In this document: in pieces, positions 30,296 through 38,366 of the stretch
Layout: every line of letters starts with the position of its first letter
How positions within the stretch are numbered: the first letter of the stretch is position 1
NCBI GenBank assembly: GCA_013334245.1
Contig: JAAXXZ010000007.1
Coordinates: 1-53,134 of the forward strand
Origin: Candidatus Moraniibacteriota bacterium
Lineage (GTDB): Bacteria > Patescibacteriota > Minisyncoccia > Moranbacterales > UBA1568
Direction of reading: 5' to 3'
Length of the DNA: 53,134 nucleotides
The notes under the pieces: model-generated
Told to the model about the DNA's origin: nothing
The model's input: only the letters and a program-made list of their open reading frames with translations
Database searches by the model: none
Made by a program: the position numbers and the translations under genes

Positions 30296-30709
30296 ATGAA
30301 GATTGTCAGTGCCTGCCTCGCGGGCGTGAAATGCCGGTGGGATGGCGAGGCACGGCCGTGCAAAAAGGTCATCGAACTGGTTCGAAATGGAGGAGCGATT
30401 CCCATCTGTCCGGAACAGCTCGGCGGATTGGAGACGCCCCGGATCCCCGCTGAGCGTGTCAACACTCGTGTCCTCCGAAAAAACGGGCAGGACGTGACCG
30501 AGCAGTTCGTAAAAGGCGCACGCGAAGCATTGCATATTGCCGTAACTGCCGGATGCAAGGAAGCCATTCTCAAAGCAAACTCCCCGTCCTGTGGATTCGG
30601 AAAAACCTACGATGGAACCTTTTCGGGAACACTGACCGAAAAGGATGGCGTGACGGGAGAACTTTTCAGGAAGAATGGGATAACGGTCATAACCGAAGAA
30701 GATTTATGA
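30296..30709 (+). CDS. DUF523 family protein
   Basis: MKIVSACLAGVKCRWDGEARPC...PICPEQLGGLETPRIPAE...KEAILKANSPSCGFGKTYDGTFSG. Confidence 0.88.
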   Translation: MKIVSACLAGVKCRWDGEARPCKKVIELVRNGGAIPICPEQLGGLETPRIPAERVNTRVLRKNGQDVTEQFVKGAREALHIAVTAGCKEAILKANSPSCGFGKTYDGTFSGTLTEKDGVTGELFRKNGITVITEEDL

Positions 30710-32451
30710 AAAAACATGACATAGAAGTGATCCGACACTCCCTTGCGCACATTCTGGCGATGGCGATACTCAAGCACGACCCGGAAGCGGTCCTCGGAAC
30801 CGGTCCGGCGACCGATGATGGCTTCTTTTACGACATCCTGTTCTCCGAGGGCAAGGGCGTCTCACCCGAGGATTTCAAGTCGATTACCGACGATATGCGG
30901 GCGATCGTGAAAAAAAACCTCCCTTTCGTCAAAAGGACGCTCTCCCCGGACGAAGCTCGCGAACTCTTCAGGAACAACCCGTTCAAGCTCGAGATCATCA
31001 GTGAAGCGGAATCCCGCGGCGAGGAAATCACCGTCTTCGAAACAGGCGACTTCGTCGACCTCTGCGCCGGACCGCACGTCGAAAACACCGGCGATATCGA
31101 CCTTCTCTCCTTCTCGCTCAAGGGACTCGCCGGTGCGTACTGGCGTGGTAATGAGAACAATCCGATGCTCGTCCGTATCTCAGGATTCGCCTTCGAAAAT
31201 AAGGCTGCTCTCGTCGCGCACCTCGCCCTACTCGAGGAAGCGCAAAAACGAGACCACCGCAAGCTTGGCAAGGAACTCAAACTCTTCACCGCTTCATCGC
31301 TCGTCGGCGCAGGGCTACCGCTCCTGCAACCCAAAGGCATGATTATTCGACAGAAAATCGAAGAGCTTCTTTGGAAGCTTCATGAAGACAAGGGGTACTC
31401 TCGCGTCTGGACCCCGCACATCGCCAAGGAAGAACTCTATATCACATCCGGGCACGCGGCCAAATTCGGCGACGAACTGTTCCGCGTCTCAGGCAAGGAC
31501 GAAAGGTTCATCATGAAGCCGATGAACTGTCCGCACCACATGCAAATTTTTGCAGACAACCAATTCTCCTACCGCGACATGCCGGTACGATATTTCGAAC
31601 CAGCCACCGTCTACCGCGACGAAAAGTCCGGCCAACTCGGAGGACTCACCCGTGTCAGAGCCATCACCCAAGACGACGGTCATCTTTTCTGCCGCGTCTC
31701 GCAGATCAGGGAGGAGGTCTCGACCATCGTTTCGATCATCCGGGAATTCTACACGATCTTCGGCCTCATGGACGGATACTGGGTCTCGCTTTCCGTCCGC
31801 GGCGAAGACAGAGAAAAATACCTCGGCGGAGATGAGGCATGGGACGCGGCCGAGGACGCGCTCGAGGAAGCCGCAAGGAAAAACGACCTCAACTATCGTC
31901 GGGTCGAGGGCGAGGCCGCCTTCTACGGGCCAAAACTCGATTTCATGTTCAAGGACGCCATCGGCAGGGAATGGCAGCTCGCCACCATTCAATGCGACTT
32001 CAACCTTCCCGAACGGTTTAATCTTTCGTTCACGAACGAGGAAGGAGCCTCTGAACGCCCGGTCGTCATCCATCGCGCCATTTCCGGCTCGCTCGAACGG
32101 TTCATGGGCATCATTATCGAGCACTATGCCGGCGCGTTCCCCTTCTGGCTCGCACCGGTCCAGGTGCACGTGCTCCCGATCGGCGAATCGCATCAGGAAT
32201 ACGCTGTGGAAGTCGCGAACCTGCTCAGGAAATCCGGAATACGGGTCGAGCTGCACTCGGAAAACGAATCCCTCGGAAAGCGCATCCGCAATGCCAAAGT
32301 CGAAAAGATCCCGTACTACATCGTGCTCGGCGATGCGGAAGTCGCGAATCGAACCATCACCCTCGAAAGCCGTGCCGATGGAAAAATCGGCGAGCTGTCC
32401 CACGACGATATCCTCGCCCGATTCAACAAGGAGAATATCCCGGGCGCCTAG
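30706..32451 (+). CDS. thrS: Threonine--tRNA ligase without TGS domain
   Basis: HSLAHILAMAILKHDP, FVDLCAGPHV, KPMNCPHHMQIF, FYGPKLDFMFKDAIGREWQLATIQCDFNLPERF; starts ATGA-overlapped with the upstream gene. Confidence 0.95.
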   Translation: MKKHDIEVIRHSLAHILAMAILKHDPEAVLGTGPATDDGFFYDILFSEGKGVSPEDFKSITDDMRAIVKKNLPFVKRTLSPDEARELFRNNPFKLEIISEAESRGEEITVFETGDFVDLCAGPHVENTGDIDLLSFSLKGLAGAYWRGNENNPMLVRISGFAFENKAALVAHLALLEEAQKRDHRKLGKELKLFTASSLVGAGLPLLQPKGMIIRQKIEELLWKLHEDKGYSRVWTPHIAKEELYITSGHAAKFGDELFRVSGKDERFIMKPMNCPHHMQIFADNQFSYRDMPVRYFEPATVYRDEKSGQLGGLTRVRAITQDDGHLFCRVSQIREEVSTIVSIIREFYTIFGLMDGYWVSLSVRGEDREKYLGGDEAWDAAEDALEEAARKNDLNYRRVEGEAAFYGPKLDFMFKDAIGREWQLATIQCDFNLPERFNLSFTNEEGASERPVVIHRAISGSLERFMGIIIEHYAGAFPFWLAPVQVHVLPIGESHQEYAVEVANLLRKSGIRVELHSENESLGKRIRNAKVEKIPYYIVLGDAEVANRTITLESRADGKIGELSHDDILARFNKENIPGA

Positions 32452-32470
32452 CCAGTCTTTCGGTTATATC

Positions 32471-32510
32471 AAAAAACCACCCCGCACCGTACGGAGCAGG
32501 GTGGTTTTTT
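32471..32510 (+). terminator. Terminator after thrS
   Basis: AAAAAACCACCCCGC...GGGTGGTTTTTT. Confidence 0.8.
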
Positions 32511-32551
32511 CTCGGCGACTTTTCCTTTTTTCAGCATCTGAATCCGCTCTT

Positions 32552-32579
32552 CTGTTCCCTGTTATCTGTTACCTGTGTT
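32552..32579. repeat. Heptamer-periodic tract (CTGTTNN family)
   Basis: CTGTTCC CTGTTAT CTGTTAC CTGTGTT; contains the stop codon of the following minus-strand ORF. Confidence 0.75.
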
Positions 32580-33746
32580 TGTCACATACGGGAACGCGTC
32601 AAGAAGCTCGCCAGAATAATAGAACTCGTACCCAAGCGAACCGAAACTATACTCGGCATCACCGACCCTGATACCGCTTCCACCGACTTTCGGGTCCGCA
32701 TTCGGCTTCGATTGCGGGAAGCCTACATTGAAGAGCGTCGTCGCTATTTCCGGTCGGTATTTGATATCGTATCCGGCATGTTCCCATTGCGAGAGCATCT
32801 GCCGGAGATACAGTCCTCCGTAGAGGTACGAGTAGTAATGGTCCCCATCCTCTGTCAGCCGCTTATACCGTACTGTCGCGACATCCGCCCCACGAGGGTA
32901 GTCCAGAACATGTTCAAGTCCTGCTCCCAGGTAATACGGCGACGAACGGTCCGCGAGATGCTCCTCGGTCGCTATCGCCGTCACCTCCTTGACGCCCATC
33001 ACTCCGAGCGAGATCTTGTTCGCGTTTCCGAGTATTTTCAGGGGCTCGAACACCTTCTTGAACAGCTCGCGCTGCGAATGAAACAATCTGACCTGCTCCA
33101 CGATCGCACACGAGACCAGAAGCCGCGGTTCCACCCCGGAAACAGTCGCCGCCCGTTCGATCGAGTCCTTATCCTTCACGATAGCGGAGCGGATTGCGGC
33201 CCACTCCTCATCGTTCATCCACGGAAAAAGATTCGCTCCGGAAGTGGAATCGAAAGCCGAGTTGAGAGCCGACTCATCCATGGTCGATACGGACGCCGTC
33301 CGGCATTCTTGAAAGGGGTCCCTATGACCGCCTCCCTCGAGTCGGAGTTTCGCAGCAAGTAGCATCTTCGCCACGAGCACGTCCGACCCGGTCGAGGTCA
33401 TGACCGAGGCGATCCCTTTCGCGTTCACGGGCGCATAGCGACCGACGACGGCAATCGAGCAGATATTTTCCGCCCGAACCCGTCGTGCGCGGGACAGATC
33501 GGCTAATTTTCGATCAAGCTCACCGAACGAGCCGAAATCCGTATCCGCGGGATCGGAAGCGGATGCGGACTTCTCGGTTTCGATACCGAGAACGGCCTTG
33601 TCGTACTCCGCCGTTTTCGGATCGATCATACCCTTTACGTCCGTCAGGTGGAATCTGACCGCAAAAAAACCGCCGACCAGGACGACTCCCACGACGGCGA
33701 ACATATGTACCAGGACGGCATAAAAAAAGAAGAATCCGCGGCGCAT
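32562..33746 (-). CDS. Membrane-anchored protein, possibly lysozyme/transglycosylase-like
   Basis: N-terminal TM; GVEPRLLVSCAIVEQVRLF...ISLGVMGVKEVTA...YLRQMLSQWEHAGYDIKYRPEIATTLFNVG resembles the lytic transglycosylase layout. Function tentative. Confidence 0.6.
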   Translation of the reverse strand: MRRGFFFFYAVLVHMFAVVGVVLVGGFFAVRFHLTDVKGMIDPKTAEYDKAVLGIETEKSASASDPADTDFGSFGELDRKLADLSRARRVRAENICSIAVVGRYAPVNAKGIASVMTSTGSDVLVAKMLLAAKLRLEGGGHRDPFQECRTASVSTMDESALNSAFDSTSGANLFPWMNDEEWAAIRSAIVKDKDSIERAATVSGVEPRLLVSCAIVEQVRLFHSQRELFKKVFEPLKILGNANKISLGVMGVKEVTAIATEEHLADRSSPYYLGAGLEHVLDYPRGADVATVRYKRLTEDGDHYYSYLYGGLYLRQMLSQWEHAGYDIKYRPEIATTLFNVGFPQSKPNADPKVGGSGIRVGDAEYSFGSLGYEFYYSGELLDAFPYVTNTGNR

Positions 33747-33882
33747 CGATAGGAATGACGGTTCGTTACGATTTCAGTATATCATGGGACCCGCATCGGG
33801 GAGCAGTGAACGGGCGACTGCTTATCATATGAAATGAAAACCGGCCCGGAATATTCCAGGCCGGTTACGGGACATGATGATC

Positions 33883-34503
33883 CTACTTGATCGATATCAG
33901 TTCCACATCGAAGATGAGCGTCGCATTCGGGGGAATGACGTTTCCGGCACCACGAGCCCCATACCCCAGGGACGCCGGGATGGTCAATCTCCGCTTCTCG
34001 CCGACTTTCATATCCAGGAGACCCTGATCCCATCCGGCGATGACTTGACCTCCTCCGACCGTGAATGAGAACGGCGTCCCGCGATCGACACTCGAATCAA
34101 ATTTCGTTCCATCCGTCAGTGTTCCGGTGTAGTGAACGGAAATCGTATCGCCCTTCTTCGTTACCCGATCTCCCGTCCCTTCGCCTGTTTTCTCGATTTT
34201 CAGTTCGTCGGTCATAGTGGTCGTATTATCGGTTGATACCTTTTTCTCCTGACTCCCTCCGGATTTCCCCGCTGGAACGGCATTTTCCTGTCCAATATCC
34301 GGGTTTCCCGTACCCGCGACGCTTCCCGATGCCGCGCCGACTGATCTGGCAGCCTGTCCGTCCGTCTTCACCTCGATCGGCGCCCCATTGCCCTTCGACT
34401 GGTCCAGAAAGAGTTTGTTCTTCCCAGGCATCCCGATCAGAAACCATACCACAAGGACGAACGCGAGGAATCCGAGACCGAGAAAAAGTTTGTTCATAGG
34501 CAT
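33883..34503 (-). CDS. FKBP-type peptidyl-prolyl cis-trans isomerase, membrane-anchored
   Basis: [88 protein letters not shown]. Confidence 0.95.
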   Translation of the reverse strand: MPMNKLFLGLGFLAFVLVVWFLIGMPGKNKLFLDQSKGNGAPIEVKTDGQAARSVGAASGSVAGTGNPDIGQENAVPAGKSGGSQEKKVSTDNTTTMTDELKIEKTGEGTGDRVTKKGDTISVHYTGTLTDGTKFDSSVDRGTPFSFTVGGGQVIAGWDQGLLDMKVGEKRRLTIPASLGYGARGAGNVIPPNATLIFDVELISIK

Positions 34504-34633
34504 CTCTTAATCACGAAGGACAGTATAGCACGATTCCCGAGGCAAAGGGAGGGTCGACTTACGCGCCAAATGGCGACCTCCCGTACCTAAAACAGACGAA
34601 AGAGAATCCTTCCGGGGCCCCTTTCGTGCGTGC

Positions 34634-34648
34634 TGAGCGGGTGATGGG
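34634..34648. repeat. Direct copy of the tRNA-Gly(UCC) 3' end
   Basis: TGAGCGGGTGATGGG repeated exactly at 34837..34851, 203 bp apart. Confidence 0.85.
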
Positions 34649-34658
34649 TACTGAAAAC

Positions 34659-34708
34659 TTCGTCCTCGACGCCTGCTGGCGTCTCGTTGCCCAGGGCAGC
34701 GTTGAATG
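34659..34708. repeat. Dispersed repeat, copy B
   Basis: TTCGTCCTCGACGCCTGCTGGCGTCTCGTTGCCCAGGGCAGCGTTGAATG; near-identical to 27860..27908. Confidence 0.8.
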
Positions 34709-34790
34709 CTTCCTATCCGGTCGCATTCACCGACACTCGGTTCGCTCGCCTCCGCTCGCGCCTCGTTTCTGCCCGTTCGATTCCCATGAC

Positions 34791-34838
34791 CACAAGCAAG
34801 CAAAAAGGACTCATATGAGTCCTTTTTGCTTGCTTGTG
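34791..34838. terminator. 48-bp perfect palindrome abutting the tRNA-Gly(UCC) 3' end, probable bidirectional terminator
   Basis: CACAAGCAAGCAAAAAGGACTCAT|ATGAGTCCTTTTTGCTTGCTTGTG. Confidence 0.85.
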
Positions 34839-34839
34839 A

Positions 34840-34911
34840 GCGGGTGATGGGAATCGAACCCACCTCTCGACCTTGGAAGGGTCGCATAATAAGCCACTAT
34901 ACGACACCCGC
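34840..34911 (-). tRNA. tRNA-Gly(UCC)
   Basis: Reverse complement GCGGGTGTCGTATAGTGGCTTATTATGCGACCCTTCCAAGGTCGAGAGGTGGGTTCGATTCCCATCACCCGC; anticodon loop CTTCCAA gives TCC. Confidence 0.93.
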
Positions 34912-34959
34912 TTTTCTCCTGAAGCTTCATGGGTCCCAAGCTTCAGAAGCTTTTGCAGC

Positions 34960-35715
34960 TTACGCAACTTTCGGAACTTGCGCCGCGCCCGACGTCAATC
35001 CGGCAAAGGGATCTATATGGATATTCTCGGACGCGATGCCGATGCCGAGAAGCAACTCCCTCATCGCATCGGCAAAGGCCGGCGCACCTATCACATAATA
35101 GAGCGCTTCACGCCATTCTGGCAAGTATCGCTCTATTATTTCGGCTGAAATCCGCCCCCGTTCCTCTCCGGTCAAGGTCGCCGGAGCACTTTCGGCGGAA
35201 AGCGTGAAAATATAGGTGAAATCCGGAAGTTTGACCGTCTTCAGCAAGTCCTGGAAAGGAATATCCTTCATGAACCGATTCGAGGAAAACAATACGTATT
35301 TCCTCGGGTCATTTTTTGAAACCGCCTCGAGCAACATGGAGCGGGCCGGCGCTATACCGACACCTCCCGAGAGGATCACTACCGGACGAACGTCCCCCTC
35401 CGGTATGGTCGCGTTTCCGAGCGGACTGCTGACCGAGATTTCTTCCCCGCTCTTCAAATCCCACATCGTCTTCTTGAATCCCGTCATCCCCTCACGCATG
35501 ACGAAGACGAGTTCAGCCTCGCTCGGGGCCGATGCTATCGAAAGTGGCCGCATTCCGGAGCGGACGTCAGGTTCCACAAGCCGATCCGGCGGTATCCGCA
35601 ACATCGCATACTGCCCCGCCAAGAACGTGAACCCGTCGGGCTTTGAAAAGAAGAACGCCTGCGTACGATCGGCGACTTCTTCCGTCCGAAGCAATGTAAT
35701 CGGGAAAAACTCCAT
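34960..35715 (-). CDS. Ferredoxin-NADP reductase-like FAD/NAD-binding oxidoreductase
   Basis: PLSIASAP FAD motif, GNATIPEGDVRPVVILSGGVGIAPARSML nucleotide-binding motif, YVIGAPAFADAMRELLLGIGIASENIHIDPF. Confidence 0.85.
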   Translation of the reverse strand: MEFFPITLLRTEEVADRTQAFFFSKPDGFTFLAGQYAMLRIPPDRLVEPDVRSGMRPLSIASAPSEAELVFVMREGMTGFKKTMWDLKSGEEISVSSPLGNATIPEGDVRPVVILSGGVGIAPARSMLLEAVSKNDPRKYVLFSSNRFMKDIPFQDLLKTVKLPDFTYIFTLSAESAPATLTGEERGRISAEIIERYLPEWREALYYVIGAPAFADAMRELLLGIGIASENIHIDPFAGLTSGAAQVPKVA

Positions 35716-35770
35716 ACGATTCGTTCTAACTTTTTATCCGATATCGAAGACTGTCATGTAATTCTTATGT

Positions 35771-35840
35771 CGGGGCACTCGGAATCGAACCGAGACTACC
35801 TACTCCCAAGGCAGGCGTACTACCACTATACTATGCCCCG
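35771..35840 (-). tRNA. tRNA-Pro(UGG)
   Basis: Reverse complement CGGGGCATAGTATAGTGGTAGTACGCCTGCCTTGGGAGTAGGTAGTCTCGGTTCGATTCCGAGTGCCCCG; anticodon loop CTTGGGA gives TGG. Confidence 0.93.
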
Positions 35841-35904
35841 ATAAATACAACGTCACGTGATCAGGCGCAACGAGCGCCGTATTAACCTCGTTTGTCACAA
35901 GCAT

Positions 35905-36001
35905 GGAATCGCCCCAGCATTCGCGGGGCGTCCGGCGTATGCCGGACGAACCGAGACTACCTACTCCCAAGGCAGGCGTACTACCACTATACTATGCCCC
36001 G
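35905..36001 (-). pseudogene. Interrupted tRNA-Pro copy with a 35-nt hairpin element in the T-loop
   Basis: 35947..36001 is identical to the tRNA-Pro 5' part; insert at 35912..35946; followed by only GGAATCG, with no acceptor 3' strand. Confidence 0.88.
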
Positions 36002-36191
36002 CTCGTTGACTTTCGATTTACTTAGCGAAGCTCGCCCTCGCGGACGGCCTGCACACGCCACTCAAGTCTACGGACTCCCCCAGAAAAAAGCAACATCCCG
36101 CCCTCGCGGACGGGATACTGCCCTATCTTTTGTATTCTTCCGATAGAACCGGCCATCGGAACATCCTCCGGCCGATTCTCCTGAAGTGAGA

Positions 36192-36473
36192 CTACTTGAC
36201 CGCTTCCTTAAGCGTCTTTCCGGCGGTGAATTTCGGAACGGTCATGGCCGGGATGGTGATCTTGGCCTTGGTCTGCGGGTTGATACCCTCGCGCGCCGCG
36301 CGGTTTGAAACGCGGAACGTACCGAATCCGGTGATGGTGACCTTGTCGCCCTTACGGAGCGCGTTGGTGATCTCATCAACCATCGTCTCGATGACCGCTT
36401 CGACGTCCTTCTTCGAGAGATCGATTTTCGCTACGATCGAGGAGACGAGCGCGTCCTTGTTTACGTTTGCCAT
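36192..36473 (-). CDS. HU family DNA-binding protein
   Basis: MANVNKDALVSSIVAKIDLSKKDVEAVIETMVDEITNALRKGDKVTITGFGTFRVSNRAAREGINPQTKAKITIPAMTVPKFTAGKTLKEAVK. Confidence 0.95.
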   Translation of the reverse strand: MANVNKDALVSSIVAKIDLSKKDVEAVIETMVDEITNALRKGDKVTITGFGTFRVSNRAAREGINPQTKAKITIPAMTVPKFTAGKTLKEAVK

Positions 36474-36614
36474 CGTGTTCACCTGCCTTTCTAGGATCGC
36501 GTCCCGACCCGAGGTCGGGAACTGAGTATGGATTACCTCCACGTTCCATTCTAACTTTTCGCTGAAAAAAAGCAAATCATGGCAAGCCTGTCAATGGTCC
36601 GACACCGCGACGCC

Positions 36615-38141
36615 CTATCTCGCGAACTCGATCGCCCTGGTCTCGCGCATGACCACGACCCGGATCTCTCCCGGATACTTGAGTTCGTCCTGGATGCGGT
36701 CGGCAATCTCCCGCGCGAGCTTCGACGCGCCGAGGTCGTCCGTCTTTCCCGGATTCACGAACACGCGCACTTCCCGTCCCGCCTGGATGGCGTACGACTT
36801 CTCCACGGCCGGGAATGAGTTGATGAGCGCCTCGAGCTCTTCGAGCCGCTTCAGATACTTCTCCGCCGTCTCCTTTCGGGCTCCGGGTCGGCCTGCGGAA
36901 ATAATATCCGCCGCCGTCACGATGGACGCCTCGACCGTCGTCTGCGGATACTCGTCATGATGGCTTTTCATCGCATCGATGACCTCCTTCTGGACATTGA
37001 ACTTCTCAAGGATCCTGATGCCGATATTCACGTGCGTTCCCTCGATCTCATGATCCACCGCCTTTCCGATATCGTGCAAAAGACCGGCCTTTTTCGCCAC
37101 GGCGACGTTCGCGCCGAGCTCGGCCGCCAGAGCGCCGGCGATATAGGAGACCTCGAGCGAATGCAAGAGGACGTTCTGTTTGTAACTGTAGCGGAACCGC
37201 AGTCTCCCGAGGATATAGAGCAGTTTCGGATGAAGTCCGGCGACGCCGGCCTCATACGCGGCTGCCTCTCCCGCCTCCTTGATTTTCTGATCGATATCCC
37301 GGCGTGCTTCCTCCACGGTCTCCTCGATGCGGGCCGGATGGATACGGCCGTCCGCGATAAGTTTTTCGAGCGCGACCCGGGCGACCTCGCGCCTGACCGG
37401 ATCGAATCCGGAAATGACCACCGACTCCGGAGTATCATCCACGATGAGCTCCACTCCGGTCTCCTTCTCGAGCGCGCGGATGTTCCGTCCCTCCTTGCCG
37501 ATTATCTTTCCCTTGATGTCGTCGGACGGGATAGTGACGGTCGTCGTCGTGAATTCCGAGACATGCGACCGCGAATATTTCTGAATGACGGTCGCCATGA
37601 GATTGAGCGCCCGTTCCTCGACCTGATCGGCCCCTTCCTTTTCGAGCTTCGAGATCCTGGCCGCGACCGCATCCCGACTCTCCTCCTCGACGATGCGGAA
37701 CACTTCCTTCGAGGCGTCTTCCTTCGAAAGACCCGCGATTTTCTCGAGCCGTTTCAACTCCTCGCTGCGAAGCCGCTCGGTTTCCGCCTGAATCGCGCGG
37801 ATCTCGTCCGCCTTCTTGAGCAGCGACTGCTTCTCGCGATCGGTATCCTCGAGACGCTTCTCGAGTTGCTCTTCGCGCTTTTCGACACGCCGCTTCTGCT
37901 CTCGGAATTCTTCCTCCTTCAGCTGCGATTCCTTCTTCGCCTCGTCGAGAATCCCGACCGCCTTGTTCTTGGCGTCGAGCGTGATGTCGGCGGCTTTCTT
38001 TTCCGCCTCTTTCATCATTTTTTCAGCCTGGCCCTCGGCGGTGGAAAGTCGTCCCTTGGCCATCGACTGGCGGGCGTAATAGCCCGCTACCAAACCGATC
38101 ACGAGCGCTACGGCTCCGATCACGAACGAGAGTATCGACAT
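36615..38141 (-). CDS. rny: Ribonuclease Y
   Basis: N-terminal TM, long coiled coil, KH domain (DDIKGKIIGKEGRNIRALEKETGVELIVDDTPE) and HD domain (LLHDIGKAVDHEIEGTHV). Confidence 0.96.
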   Translation of the reverse strand: MSILSFVIGAVALVIGLVAGYYARQSMAKGRLSTAEGQAEKMMKEAEKKAADITLDAKNKAVGILDEAKKESQLKEEEFREQKRRVEKREEQLEKRLEDTDREKQSLLKKADEIRAIQAETERLRSEELKRLEKIAGLSKEDASKEVFRIVEEESRDAVAARISKLEKEGADQVEERALNLMATVIQKYSRSHVSEFTTTTVTIPSDDIKGKIIGKEGRNIRALEKETGVELIVDDTPESVVISGFDPVRREVARVALEKLIADGRIHPARIEETVEEARRDIDQKIKEAGEAAAYEAGVAGLHPKLLYILGRLRFRYSYKQNVLLHSLEVSYIAGALAAELGANVAVAKKAGLLHDIGKAVDHEIEGTHVNIGIRILEKFNVQKEVIDAMKSHHDEYPQTTVEASIVTAADIISAGRPGARKETAEKYLKRLEELEALINSFPAVEKSYAIQAGREVRVFVNPGKTDDLGASKLAREIADRIQDELKYPGEIRVVVMRETRAIEFAR

Positions 38142-38366
38142 ATGGGAGTCATACTCCCCGGGAGATAGCGTGGGACCGCGCCGAAAAAATCAGACCGACC
38201 CCAGCGGAAGACACGAGGAAAGAGGTTCCCGAAAACGCCCGGGAACGGCTTTGATTGCCGAAAAGTGAGAAAATCCTGTTCCTTCCATAAACTTCCGTTT
38301 CACTACCGCGAGAGGAGGGGATACAAATGGTTAGATGCGGTTTCATCATAGCCGAGGAAAGGCCTT

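Noticed and set aside
35924-36001. Functional tRNA-Pro with an altered T-arm, since CGGGGC could pair with GCCCCG within the insert
   Set aside because: The same insert occurs in the Ser copy, where it cannot pair with the acceptor, so the match is probably coincidental; the normal acceptor strand is missing.
36957-38168. 403-aa plus-strand ORF opposite rny
   Set aside because: Antisense shadow of a well-supported gene.
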